From positions 248,001-312,000 of the forward strand of contig JOEL01000012.1 in the NCBI GenBank assembly GCA_000720995.1: 64,000 bases of DNA, written 5' to 3'. Below, one piece after another: positions 1 through 8,384 of this stretch. The first letter of the stretch is position 1, and each line of letters starts with the position of its first letter. The notes under the pieces were generated by a model. The model worked only from the letters and a program-made list of their open reading frames with translations. It searched no databases and was not told where the DNA came from. The DNA comes from Streptomyces celluloflavus (GTDB lineage: Bacteria; Actinomycetota; Actinomycetes; Streptomycetales; Streptomycetaceae). The position numbers and the translations under genes were made by a program.

Positions 1-1704
1 AGCGGCGGCGTCGAGGCGGCGGGCACGCAAGTGGACAAGGCCCACGAGGTTGAGGGCGTGTGCCTCCTCCCCGCGATTCCCCGTGGTGCGGGCCAGATCG
101 AGGGCGCGGCTCAGGTGGTCCGCCGCCAGGTCGAGCCGGTTGGCGGACCGGTGGGACATCCCGAGCTGGTTGAGCAGCAGGAGCTGCCCGTTGGTGTCGT
201 TCACGTGCTCTGCGGAAGCCAGGCCGATGTGCCCGAAGCCGAGCCAGTCGGCGAAGGAAACGGACGCGGACAGCGCGTTCCACAGGGTTGCGGTCAGTTG
301 CCAGGCGTGCTGGTGCAGTCCGGCCGCGGCTGCGGCCCGTACGAGGTGCGGGAAGGTGGCGCGTTCGCGTTCTGCCCAGTCGGCGGCGGCGTCGTAGTCG
401 GCGAAGGCCGGTGGCGGCAGGGGTGTGGTCGTCTCGGGCAGCGGCAAGTGGTCCTCGCCGGGCTGGAGCCACGTCTGTGCCGCGTCCGCGGTGTGCAGGT
501 AGCGGTCCAGCACGCGGCGCAGGGCGGCTTCGCGCTGCTCGGCGGGTTCCTCGTCGTGGGCCTGTTCGGAGGCGTAGGCGCGCAGCAGGTCGTGGAACTG
601 GAAGCGGTCGGGGCCGCTCTGCTCCAGCAGATGGGCGCCGACGAGGTCGTCGAGGAGCTGCCGGGCGCGGCTGAGGGGGAGGCCGGCGAGCGCGGCGGCC
701 GCCTGGAGCCCGAACTCCGGTCCCGGATGCAGGCCGAGGAGCCGGAAGAGGCGCCCGGAGTGCGGCGGCAGCGCGCGGTAGGACCAGGCGAAAACGGTCC
801 GGACGGCTTCGGCCTCCTCGTCGGTTCCCGTGCTGAGCGCGTCCCAGAGCGCGGACTCGTCGTGGAGGTCGGCGAGCAGGTCGTCCAGGCTCAGATGCGG
901 GTGGCCGGCGGCGCGCTCGGCGGCGATCCGCAGGGCGAGCGGGAGGTGTGCGCACCGCCGGGCCAGCTCCGTGAGCTTGTCCGGGTCGTCTCCCGGGCGG
1001 TGGTCGCGGGTGACGGTCCGCAGCAGTGCGACAGCTTCCGGTTCGGGGAGCGTGCCGAGGGTGATCCTGCGCGCGCCGTCGCGTACGGCGAGGGCGGCCA
1101 GGCGGTTGCGGCTGGTCACCAGGGTCAGGCTGTCCCCGCTGCCGGGAAGCAGCGGCCGTACCTGGCCGACGGTGGCGGCGTTGTCGAGCACGATGAGCAT
1201 CCGGCGGTCGGCGAGCAGGGAACGGTAGAGCGCGGCCGCGTCGTCCACGTCCTGCGGTACGTCGCCCGGGGCCACGCCGAGCGCGCGCAGGAAACCGCGT
1301 AACGCCTGCTCGGCGGTGACGGGCTCGCGCGGATCGTGGCCCCGGAGGTTCACGAAGAGCTGGCCGTCGGGGAGGCGGTCCCTGACCCGGTGGGCCCAGT
1401 GCAGGACCAGGGAGGTCTTGCCCGCTCCGGCCGTACCGGCCACCACATGCACGGACACGACGAGCTGACCGCCGTCCCGTCCCGTCAGGATGGCGTCCAA
1501 CTGCCCCAGTTCCGCGGTCCGGTTGACGAATGCGTGCACATCGGCGGGGAGCTGCCGAGGAACGGTTCGCGGACGGTCGGACGCTGCCGGTGCCTGGTGG
1601 AAGTGGATGTCGCCGGAGACGTTCCCGGCCTGGACGACATCGCGGGACTCCCCGGAGAGGTCGTTGGCCGAGTCTCCGGACCGCCCGTTGGTGTCTGCCG
1701 GCAT
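1..1704 (-). CDS. NB-ARC/TPR STAND ATPase (AfsR/NLR-like), C-terminus cut by window edge
   Basis: The minus-strand frame is open from an ATG at 1704 to the window edge (568 codons seen), so the 3' end is missing. Residues ~20-40 carry a short Gly/His/Val motif (VVQAGNVSGDIHFH) and then a PRQLPADVHAFVNR linker. The NB-ARC NTPase follows: Walker A GTAGAGKTS near residue 90, Walker B MLIVLDNA near 169 and VTSRNRL near 197. After these come a winged-helix-like part and helical TPR-like sequence up to the edge. Such STAND proteins act as NTP-dependent switches; no SARP DNA-binding domain is present, so a regulatory or conflict-system role is inferred. The start has a GGAGGG about 13 nt upstream, rather far. 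Frames read on the plus strand here are shadows. Confidence 0.85.
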   Translation of the reverse strand, partial: MPADTNGRSGDSANDLSGESRDVVQAGNVSGDIHFHQAPAASDRPRTVPRQLPADVHAFVNRTAELGQLDAILTGRDGGQLVVSVHVVAGTAGAGKTSLVLHWAHRVRDRLPDGQLFVNLRGHDPREPVTAEQALRGFLRALGVAPGDVPQDVDDAAALYRSLLADRRMLIVLDNAATVGQVRPLLPGSGDSLTLVTSRNRLAALAVRDGARRITLGTLPEPEAVALLRTVTRDHRPGDDPDKLTELARRCAHLPLALRIAAERAAGHPHLSLDDLLADLHDESALWDALSTGTDEEAEAVRTVFAWSYRALPPHSGRLFRLLGLHPGPEFGLQAAAALAGLPLSRARQLLDDLVGAHLLEQSGPDRFQFHDLLRAYASEQAHDEEPAEQREAALRRVLDRYLHTADAAQTWLQPGEDHLPLPETTTPLPPPAFADYDAAADWAERERATFPHLVRAAAAAGLHQHAWQLTATLWNALSASVSFADWLGFGHIGLASAEHVNDTNGQLLLLNQLGMSHRSANRLDLAADHLSRALDLARTTGNRGEEAHALNLVGLVHLRARRLDAAA

Positions 1705-2174
1705 GCCGATGGGTGTCCCTCCCGGGTCGGGCCGCCGGGGGCGGCGGCAGCGGTGCGACGGTTCGGTCGAAAGAGAAGGCGGTGTCCTCCGCGGCCGCGC
1801 AGGCGTTCCGCACGTATGCCGTCCATGGGGCAACGGTGTCCGGGGTGGTGCAGCGGATCGCCCCGTCCAGTGCCCCGGTCTCGGTGTGCAGAGCGTGAAA
1901 CATCACCCTGCCGTCCGAATGGTCAGTTCCGGAAGCGGTCCGCCGGCCATCGGGACGGCTTCCAGGCTCGGGCCGCGAGGTGCCACCTCCGGACTCCCGC
2001 TGTCGCGGAAGGCGACAGGAACGATACCGCGCGGGGCGGGGCGCGGTCAGTGTGCATCCGCGCCACCAGAATGCCGACGACGGCGCACGGGGAGAAGAGG
2101 CCCCCGCATCCCGATGACGGCATGCGATCGGTTTCGGGCGGATTGTCCGACGGCGCCGGGCCCCGCGGCGGTGT
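1705..2174. other. Intergenic region upstream of the NB-ARC gene
   Basis: This 470-bp stretch separates the NB-ARC gene from the histidine kinase; both are on the minus strand. A minus-strand ATG at 1903 opens a frame starting MFHALHTETG that then runs into the NB-ARC gene out of frame; it has no convincing ribosome-binding site. I see no clear terminator or RNA gene. Confidence 0.4.
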
Positions 2175-3314
2175 TCAGTTCTGGCGGGCCGGGAGGCGCA
2201 TGCGGACGCGGTAGCCGCCGTCGGCGGCGGGGCCCGCTTCGAAGGTGCCGTGCAGCATGTCGGCGCGTTCCTGCAGGCCCACCAGGCCCTGGCGGGCGCT
2301 CGGGAGGGGAAGGGAGGGCCGGGTCGGCGGGGCGTTGGTGACGGTCACTCCGATTTCGTCCGTGTCGTGGCTGAGTTCGACGCGGGCGGCGGCTCCGGGG
2401 GCGTGTTTGCGTACGTTCGTCAGGGCTTCCTGCACCGTGCGGTAGAGGGCGCGTTGTGCGGGTGTGCCGACGGTGGCGGGGAGTTCGCCGGTCAGCTCGA
2501 CGGGGATGCCGCTGGTCTCGACGAGCCGGTGCAGGTCCGCGAGGGTGGGCTGCGGGGTCAGCTCGGTGGCGTCGCCGCCGGAGGCGCGCAGCAGCGAGAC
2601 CATGGTGCGCAGTTCGTCGAGGGTGCCCACGCTCAGGGAGCGGATGGTGCGCGCGGCCTCGACGGTGCCGGTGTCCTTGGCGGCGACCTGCAAGGCGCCC
2701 GCCTGGATGGCGATCAGGCTGACCTGGTGGGACACGACATCGTGCATCTCGCGGGAGAGCTGGGCGCGTTCGCGGGCGAGCACCGCCTGTGCGTGCAGTT
2801 CCCGCTCGTGGTCCTTCGCCTCCTCGATCTCCACCAGCCGCCGCGACAGGTCCCGGCGGGCCTGGACGAGTTGGCCGAGCAGCACGGGGGCGGCGGCCGT
2901 GGCGAGCGGGTAGCCGAAGTACACCAGGGTCCAGGGGCGGTCGTAGGCGCCGGCGACGTCCAGGGGAGAGGGGACGGCGGTGGCGATCGCGGCCAGGGTG
3001 ACGCAGAAGGCGAGCAGCCGGCGGTCGCGGGAGCGTACGGCCAGGGTGAACAGGGCCGCCAGCGGGGCCACGACGACGTCTTCGAGCAGGGTGACCGGCA
3101 GGGTGAGCAGGAGGACGGTCAGGGGGAACCGGCGGCGGAAGACGAGGGCGGCGCAGGCGACGGCGGCCAGCGCCAGGCCTTGGGAGGTCTCGTTCCACAG
3201 GTTGAGCCAGACATCGAGCGCGGCGAGTGCGACGAGCCCGGCGTCGGCCAGCGGCGCCGGGATGCGCTCCCGAAGGCTCTGCCACCGCCCGGTGGTCCCG
3301 GCCACCCCCGTCAT
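2175..3314 (-). CDS. Sensor histidine kinase of NarL-type two-component system
   Basis: Encodes 379 aa. Residues ~20-150 contain about four hydrophobic segments forming a membrane sensor. The dimerisation/phosphoacceptor region reads LSREMHDVVSHQVSL with the phosphorylated His near 191 (HisKA_3 type), and a HATPase_c domain follows with the N-box-like EALTNVRKHAP and a G-box region GLVGLQERADML. It phosphorylates the response regulator encoded directly upstream; start and stop overlap by 4 bp (ATGA at 3311-3314), so the two are translationally coupled. The frame extends far upstream without a stop, but the ATG at 3314 gives the usual family length. The stimulus cannot be read from the sequence. 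Confidence 0.9.
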   Translation of the reverse strand: MTGVAGTTGRWQSLRERIPAPLADAGLVALAALDVWLNLWNETSQGLALAAVACAALVFRRRFPLTVLLLTLPVTLLEDVVVAPLAALFTLAVRSRDRRLLAFCVTLAAIATAVPSPLDVAGAYDRPWTLVYFGYPLATAAAPVLLGQLVQARRDLSRRLVEIEEAKDHERELHAQAVLARERAQLSREMHDVVSHQVSLIAIQAGALQVAAKDTGTVEAARTIRSLSVGTLDELRTMVSLLRASGGDATELTPQPTLADLHRLVETSGIPVELTGELPATVGTPAQRALYRTVQEALTNVRKHAPGAAARVELSHDTDEIGVTVTNAPPTRPSLPLPSARQGLVGLQERADMLHGTFEAGPAADGGYRVRMRLPARQN

Positions 3315-3991
3315 CGCCCGGCACCCGGTCGTTCCCGGTCCGTCTCCAGCAGGCCCGCCCGCTGGGCGAGCAGCGCGGCCTGCACCCGTCCGCCCACGCG
3401 CAGCTTGGTGAGGATGGCGCTGACGTGGTCCTTGACCGTACCGGTGCCGAGGTGCAGCCGGGCTCCGATGTCCGCGTTCGACAGTCCCTCCGCGACGCGT
3501 ACGAGCACGTCCCGCTCCCGGTCGGTCAGCCGCTCGACGCGGGCCGCCTCCTCGTCGGCCTCGGCGGCGGGGCCGGTGCCGGGATGGCCGCGCAGGAGGG
3601 TCCGGGACGCTTTCGGGGACATCACGACACCGCCCGCGGCCAGGCTGCGCACCAGGTGGGCCAGTTGATCGGGCTCGGTGTCCTTGAGCAGGAAGCCGGC
3701 GGCGCCGGAGTGCAGCGCGGTCAGGACGTACTCGTCGGTGTCGAAGGTCGTCAGCATCGCCACCACGGGCGGTTCCGGGTGCGCGCGCAGCTCCCGCAGG
3801 ACGGCCAGCCCGTCCACGTCCGGCATCCGGATGTCGAGCAGGACCACGTCCGGGCGGTGCTCGCGGACGGTGGCGACGGCTTCCGCACCGGTCGCGGTCG
3901 CGACGACCTCGATGGCGTCCGACGCGTTGAGGATGAGTCTGAAGCCGGACCGGACCAGTGCCTCGTCGTCCACCACTACCACCCGGATCAC
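3311..3991 (-). CDS. NarL/FixJ-family response regulator
   Basis: Encodes 226 aa. The N-terminal receiver domain begins MIRVVVVDDE and carries the phosphoacceptor Asp near residue 53 (VVLLDIRMPD), a switch Thr in LTTFDTDEYV and the conserved Lys of FLLKDTEP. A C-terminal LuxR-type HTH (~160-210) reads LTDRERDVLVRVAEGLSNADI followed by VKDHVSAILTKL. It is the first gene of a two-gene operon with the overlapping kinase gene and most likely controls the divergent membrane-protein gene or its own operon; that target is inferred from the shared 318-bp upstream region only. Confidence 0.92.
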   Translation of the reverse strand: MIRVVVVDDEALVRSGFRLILNASDAIEVVATATGAEAVATVREHRPDVVLLDIRMPDVDGLAVLRELRAHPEPPVVAMLTTFDTDEYVLTALHSGAAGFLLKDTEPDQLAHLVRSLAAGGVVMSPKASRTLLRGHPGTGPAAEADEEAARVERLTDRERDVLVRVAEGLSNADIGARLHLGTGTVKDHVSAILTKLRVGGRVQAALLAQRAGLLETDRERPGAGR

Positions 3992-4309
3992 GTGTGCTCC
4001 GCCTCGTCGCTGTCGTCGGGGTTGTTGTCGGGGTGCCGCCGAGGGCCGGGGGTGTTCCCCGGCCTCGCCCGTACACCATCAGTGTCTTTGCAGTGCTTGC
4101 TGCTGTCCGTACCGGCCGGCGGTCGTGCGGCCCCGGGTTCCGGCCCGTACGCCGACCGCCGTCCCACCGAGCCTAAAGTCCGGCGCGGCCGGGGCGTCGG
4201 CGCGTGCGGTGGCTCCGGCCGTCCGGAGGGGCTGTTCCGGCCGGGCGGCGGGGGCGGCTCGGCCGGACGCCGGATACCCCGCCCACCAGCGCTTTTCCAG
4301 TCTGGAGGC
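3992..4309. other. Divergent promoter region, regulator/DUF418 gene
   Basis: This 318-bp region lies between the minus-strand response regulator and the plus-strand membrane protein. It must hold both promoters, but I could not identify convincing -10/-35 boxes or an operator by eye. Confidence 0.4.
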
Positions 4310-5494
4310 ATGTCACAGCACACAGTCACCGCAGCGCCTCCGCCCGAGCGGACGCCGGCCGTCGTCCCGGACCGCGGGAAGGCTCCCCTGGGCCGGCTGG
4401 TCGGGGTGGATCTGGCCCGCGGCCTGGCGGTCTTCGGCATGTACGCGGCGCATGTCGGACCGGACCCGGACCGGGGCGGCGGTACGGGCTTACTGATGGA
4501 GCTGGCGCACGGCAGGGCCTCCGCGCTGTTCGCCCTGCTGGCCGGCTTCGCCGTCGTCCTCATCACGGGGCGCCGCGCACCGAAGACCGGGCGGGCCGGA
4601 CGCCAGGCCGTCGTCAAAGTGATCATCCGGGCCGTCATCCTGCTGGCCCTGGGCACCGCGCTGACCCTGACCGACACCCCGGTGCAGGTGATCCTCGCCT
4701 TCTACGGGCTGTACTTCCTGCTCGTGCTGCCGCTGTACCGGCTCGGCGCCGGGCAGCTGGCGCTGATCGCGGCCGGTGGGGCGCTGGTCTGCCCTCAGGT
4801 GCTGTACGCGCTGGAGCGGGTGTTCGGCGACGAGGTCCTCCGGATACCCGGCGAGCCCGCCGGTCTCGCCTCGCTGCTCTTCACCGGCCTGATCTCGCTG
4901 CTCTTCGCCGGTACCTACCCGGCCCTGACCTGGCTCCCGCTCGTCGTGGCCGGTATGGCCATCGCCCGCCTCGACCTGGCCGCCGCCGGAGTCCGCATAC
5001 GCCTCGCCCTGACCGGCGCCGCCCTCGCCCTCGCGGGCCATGGGGGTTCCTGGCTGGCCCTGCGCCTCTTTCTCGGTGCGGCGACGCCGGCCTGGTGGTC
5101 CGACACCGCGGACTTCCCGTCCGCCGGCACTCCGGGCTGGCTGCTGGTCGCCTCCCCGCACAGCGAGACGACCCTGTCGATACTGGGCAACGCGGGCGTG
5201 GCGATCATGGTCCTGGTCGCGTGCCTCGCCGCCATGGACGCCCTCCCCCGCCTGCGCCGCCTGGCCGGTCCGGTCATCGCGGTCGGGTCGATGTCGCTGA
5301 CGGCGTACGTCTTCCACATCGTCGGCATTCAGCTCCTGGGCATCGAGGAACTGCCCGGCTCGCCCCTGCCCGTCCTGCTCGGCTTCATCGCGTCGGTCAC
5401 CGTCTTCGCCGCCGTCTGGTCCCGCTTCTTCCGGCGCGGGCCGCTCGAATGGCTGATGAGCAAGGCGACCGGGACCGCCCGGCACGTGCGGTGA
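4310..5494 (+). CDS. DUF418 / heparan-alpha-glucosaminide acetyltransferase-like membrane protein
   Basis: Encodes 394 aa with roughly ten hydrophobic segments. The N-terminal RLVGVDLARGLAVFGM matches the opening of the DUF1624/HGSNAT-type membrane acyltransferase fold, and the C-terminal FFRRGPLEWLM is the DUF418 signature. Related proteins are thought to move acyl groups across the membrane; substrate unknown. The chosen ATG sits right behind GGAGGC, an unusually tight spacing, but the protein starts at the expected place; the long upstream extension of the frame is non-coding. It is divergent from the two-component pair, which may control it. Confidence 0.85.
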   Translation: MSQHTVTAAPPPERTPAVVPDRGKAPLGRLVGVDLARGLAVFGMYAAHVGPDPDRGGGTGLLMELAHGRASALFALLAGFAVVLITGRRAPKTGRAGRQAVVKVIIRAVILLALGTALTLTDTPVQVILAFYGLYFLLVLPLYRLGAGQLALIAAGGALVCPQVLYALERVFGDEVLRIPGEPAGLASLLFTGLISLLFAGTYPALTWLPLVVAGMAIARLDLAAAGVRIRLALTGAALALAGHGGSWLALRLFLGAATPAWWSDTADFPSAGTPGWLLVASPHSETTLSILGNAGVAIMVLVACLAAMDALPRLRRLAGPVIAVGSMSLTAYVFHIVGIQLLGIEELPGSPLPVLLGFIASVTVFAAVWSRFFRRGPLEWLMSKATGTARHVR

Positions 5495-5815
5495 ACCGGC
5501 GTGGGGATACCCGGCCGTAGGGATACCGCCGGTACGGGGCGTCGGGGCTCCGGTACGTGCCGGGCGGGTGGGACGGCCGGCGCCCCCACCGACGCGCCGG
5601 ACCTGAGCGGCGGAGCGGCGCATCGGCTCGTGGCGGCTGTCCTGGCATACGGAGGGGGCGAACCGGATGGGCCGTCAGGCGGCGGCCGACGACCGGCCGT
5701 ACGGCGCCGCCCCGCCCGCCCCGTTGCGGCTCTCCCCCGGCCGCGGAAAGCGACGACCGGGCACGCGGCCATTCGGCCAAGTGCCCGGTCGTGGGGTCGT
5801 CGCGAAAAGGGACGG
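5495..5815. other. Convergent intergenic region with terminator
   Basis: 321 bp between the DUF418 gene and the convergent P450 gene. It contains the hairpin listed at 5753-5792 and otherwise no supported feature. Confidence 0.45.
5753..5792 (-). terminator. Stem-loop downstream of the P450 gene
   Basis: Perfect 12-bp arms ACGACCGGGCAC / GTGCCCGGTCGT enclose a 16-nt loop with an inner GGCC/GGCC stem. It lies 23 nt beyond the P450 stop. There is no clear U-run, as usual in streptomycetes. It may also stop the convergent transcript. Confidence 0.7.
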
Positions 5816-7102
5816 TCAGCCGTCGAGGCGTACCGGCAGGGACTCGATCCCGTAGACGATCGACAGTTTCCGGAATGCCAGCTCCTCCGGTTTGACGTCC
5901 AGCCGCATATGGGGGAACCGGCGTACGAGCGCGGGATAGGCGGCGCGGAGTTCCATCCGGGCCAGTTCCGCGCCGACGCAGCGGTGGATTCCGTAACCGA
6001 AGGCGAGATGCGAGGGGACGTTGCGTGACGGGTCGAACCGCTCCATCTCCGGACCCAGTTCGCCGTCCCGGTCCGCGCCGCTCAGGGAGCACAGCACCAC
6101 ATCCCCGGAGGTGATCTGCACACCGCCGATCTCCAGGTCCTCGCGCGCGAAACGCGGGAACGCGACCTGTACGACGGTCAGGTAGCGCAGCAGCTCCTCG
6201 ACATAGCGCTCGACCACCTCGTCGCCGTCCTTCAGGGCCGCGAAATGCTTCGGGTCCTGGAGGAGGACCAGGGCACCGAGCGCCAGCATGCTGGCCGTGG
6301 TCTCGAAACCGCCGGTCAGCACGCCGTCGGCCAGGCCCGCCAGCTCCTCGTCGCTGACCGAGTCGCCGTGTTCCTTCACGATCATGCCGAGCAGACCGTC
6401 GCCCGGATTCTCACGCTGCTTCTTGACGACTTCCCGGAAGTAGGAAAGCGATTCCGATATGGCGCCGAAAGAAGCGTTCGCACCGCTGAAAAGGTCGAAA
6501 CGGGCGGCGCTGAGCCGCTCGAAGTCCTCACGGTCCTCATAAGGCACACCGAGGAGTTCGCAAATAACCAGGGAAGGGATCGGCAGCGCGAAGGAATGGA
6601 CGATGTCCACCGGTTCGCCGTTCTTGCCGGCGCGCTCCATGGCGTCCAGGCGCTCTTCGACGATCTCGTGGATACGCGGCGTCAGCCGGCTGAGCCGGCG
6701 CATGGTGAATTCGGGGGTGAGCAGCCTGCGCAGCCGGGTGTGTACGGGCGGATCGGCGAAACCGAGACCGCCGGGATTCTGGTCGGCCCCGGCGCCGGCC
6801 TTGCCGACGAGGTTGGTGAAATCCGAGCTGAAGGCGTTGCCCTTGCCCAGTACCGCCTTGACTTCGTCGTAGCCGGTGACCAGCCAGACGTTGGCGGCTA
6901 TCGGCACCGGGAGCTTGGTGATGGGTTCCTTCTCCCGGACGGCCGCCAGCTCGCCCACCGGGTCGAGTCCATCGCGCCGCAAAGGCATCAGGACAGACTC
7001 GGGCAAGAAAGACATTCGAGACAGGTCGAAGCCTTTCTTCTGTGTTCTCGCCAGATACATGCGGCCGGCCCAGGCGATGATCCGGGAGCGGAGAGTCGTC
7101 AT
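5816..7102 (-). CDS. Cytochrome P450
   Basis: Encodes 428 aa, normal for a bacterial soluble P450. The haem loop FGYGIHRCVGAEL holds the axial Cys near 375. The I-helix reads GGFETTASML (oxygen-activating Thr present) and the K-helix ExxR is EELLR. FADPPVHTRLRRLL matches the C-helix region. It is a monooxygenase needing a ferredoxin and reductase, neither of which is adjacent, and the substrate cannot be assigned. The ATG at 7102 is preceded by GAAAGG about 12 nt upstream; a longer in-frame extension lacks support. Two inverted repeats lie in its upstream region, suggesting repressor control. Confidence 0.93.
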   Translation of the reverse strand: MTTLRSRIIAWAGRMYLARTQKKGFDLSRMSFLPESVLMPLRRDGLDPVGELAAVREKEPITKLPVPIAANVWLVTGYDEVKAVLGKGNAFSSDFTNLVGKAGAGADQNPGGLGFADPPVHTRLRRLLTPEFTMRRLSRLTPRIHEIVEERLDAMERAGKNGEPVDIVHSFALPIPSLVICELLGVPYEDREDFERLSAARFDLFSGANASFGAISESLSYFREVVKKQRENPGDGLLGMIVKEHGDSVSDEELAGLADGVLTGGFETTASMLALGALVLLQDPKHFAALKDGDEVVERYVEELLRYLTVVQVAFPRFAREDLEIGGVQITSGDVVLCSLSGADRDGELGPEMERFDPSRNVPSHLAFGYGIHRCVGAELARMELRAAYPALVRRFPHMRLDVKPEELAFRKLSIVYGIESLPVRLDG

Positions 7103-7234
7103 GACGTTAATACTGCCTTTCGTCGAGGGAGATGGTCGCCCGCACCCGGTGCCCCAAGGAGGCCGGGAGAGCGCGGGACCTCCGCTCGGCGTGTATTGAT
7201 GTGACGTATGCCATAGCCCCTCGCTCGCGGCGGT

Positions 7235-7251
7235 CATGGACCGGGTCCATG
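7235..7251. promoter_or_regulatory. Perfect 17-bp inverted repeat upstream of the P450 gene
   Basis: CATGGACC-G-GGTCCATG has 8-bp perfect arms and ends 133 bp upstream of the P450 start. It has the size of a TetR/MarR-type dimer site. The binding protein is unknown. Confidence 0.45.
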
Positions 7252-7321
7252 CCGTCGACCGGTCGTCGGTCGTCCGCATCCAGCGTGACGAGCTCGGCCT
7301 TAGTTCTTTTCGTTCTGAAGG

Positions 7322-7333
7322 AGTTTACAAACT
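7322..7333. promoter_or_regulatory. Short inverted repeat AGTTT-AC-AAACT
   Basis: An AT-rich 12-bp palindromic element in the P450/SH3 intergenic region, in a locally AT-rich stretch. It could be an operator or part of a promoter; the assignment is weak. Confidence 0.3.
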
Positions 7334-7640
7334 GCCATTGCCCGCGATCGCGGAACAACCCTTGAACGCCCCTGGGAAGACCCTGAATCATCCCCTACGA
7401 CTCCCGGCGAAACGTCTACTAACGACTACGACTTCCGACGCAGGTCCCACCCCGCGACCTCCCCGGCCTCTCACGCCACCCGGCGGCCCAGGGACGGCCG
7501 CCGCCTCCCGCCACGCGACCGCACCGACCGGGAGCCGGCCCGCGCACCGCGCCGCCGCGACACCCGACGGCGCCCGAGCACGCCCGCACCGGGCGGGAAT
7601 GCCCTGATTTTTCGGGCCTGACACTCTCACGAACGGTGAT

Positions 7641-7672
7641 GAGTTGCGAACTCTCCGTTGCCTCCTTACCGT
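7641..7672 (+). promoter_or_regulatory. Candidate promoter with overlapping inverted repeat
   Basis: A -35-like TTGCGA (7644-7649), 17-bp spacer and -10-like TACCGT (7667-7672) point toward the SH3-protein gene, giving a leader of about 170 nt. The palindrome GAGTT-GCG-AACTC (7641-7653) covers the -35 box, a position suited to repression. Read by eye only. Confidence 0.45.
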
Positions 7673-7850
7673 GAGGCGAGCAAGATAGGCAAAATACATC
7701 AAAGCGACACAAATTCGCACACGCGGCCGAGCTTGGGCGCAGATATCGCGCCAGAAGCGACGCAGCCCCCGCCCCGTCCGTCACCCGGCGCCCGGCGACC
7801 TCCACTCGAACTCATCCCCCAGGGATCTTCCCCTCCGCAGGAGGAAGTGC

Positions 7851-8198
7851 ATGTTTCCGAAGTCGAAGTCCGGCAAGCTCGCCCTCTGCGCCCTCGCGGG
7901 CGCGCTGACCTCCGCCGTCGTGACCGGTCCGGCCCTGGCGTCCGGCGGCGACGGCGAGCACGGCCACTTCCGGGGCCGTGTCGTCGCCAGAGACGGTCTG
8001 CTGGTCCGCTCGGGCCCGAGCGAGCACCACCGCGTGGTGGGCCACAACCGGTACGGCCGGATCGTCCGCATCGAGTGCAAGGTCACCGGCGAGAAGGTGC
8101 GGGGCAACCGTCGCTGGTACAAGCTCGCCGACGGCAGGTACGCCTGGTCGTCCGCCCGCTACATCGTGAACCTCGGCGAGCCGCCGCACTGGTGCTGA
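7851..8198 (+). CDS. Small secreted SH3-like protein
   Basis: Encodes 115 aa. A signal peptide is evident: a Lys-rich start, a hydrophobic core LALCALAGALTSAVV and a probable cleavage after GPALA. The mature ~85 residues resemble a bacterial SH3 domain (RVVARDGLLVRSGPSEHHRVVG, then RWYKLADGRYAWSSARYI), a fold often found in cell-wall-binding proteins. Two Cys (in IECKV and the C-terminal WC) could form a disulfide. The start has a good GGAGGAAG site. No enzymatic domain is attached, so it probably binds wall material or another exported protein; its exact role is unknown. Confidence 0.85.
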   Translation: MFPKSKSGKLALCALAGALTSAVVTGPALASGGDGEHGHFRGRVVARDGLLVRSGPSEHHRVVGHNRYGRIVRIECKVTGEKVRGNRRWYKLADGRYAWSSARYIVNLGEPPHWC

Positions 8199-8205
8199 CC
8201 CGGTA

Positions 8206-8247
8206 GCCGGGCGGGCGCCGGACGGCCCCCGCCGACGCCCGCCCGGC
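8206..8247 (+). terminator. Stem-loop after SH3-protein gene
   Basis: Arms GCCGGGCGGGCG / CGCCCGCCCGGC (12 bp, perfect) enclose an 18-nt loop and start 8 nt after the stop codon. Confidence 0.65.
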
Positions 8248-8384
8248 ACCAGCACCAGCGCCAGCACCACGAACCGCCCACCCCGAACGCCGAACCAGCA
8301 CGATCGCCACGACCGCCGCAACCGCCACGACCCCCGCAACCGACATAACGGAAATATCGCCCGCCGCTTGCTACGTTGCCAGGC

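Larger units (their letters stand above)
7103..7850. other. Long divergent intergenic region, P450 / SH3 protein
   Basis: 748 bp without a convincing gene. It is locally AT-richer than its surroundings (around 7280-7440 and 7640-7730). It contains palindromes upstream of the P450 and a promoter candidate with an overlapping inverted repeat for the SH3 gene, listed separately. A 35-codon minus-strand frame (7107-7214, beginning MAYVTSIHAE) ends 4 nt before the P450 ATG; I do not call it a gene. Confidence 0.45.

Noticed and set aside
31-1302. 423-codon plus-strand frame at the left edge
   Set aside because: The minus strand encodes Walker A, Walker B and TPR-like segments of an NB-ARC protein over the same stretch.
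1738-1903. Small upstream protein MFHALHTETG... before the NB-ARC gene
   Set aside because: No ribosome-binding site, no stop before running deep into the NB-ARC gene out of frame, and no known family resemblance.
7107-7214. 35-codon peptide gene directly before the P450, as in P450-modified RiPPs
   Set aside because: Lacks a ribosome-binding site at proper distance and any aromatic core such as those of biarylitides; probably chance.
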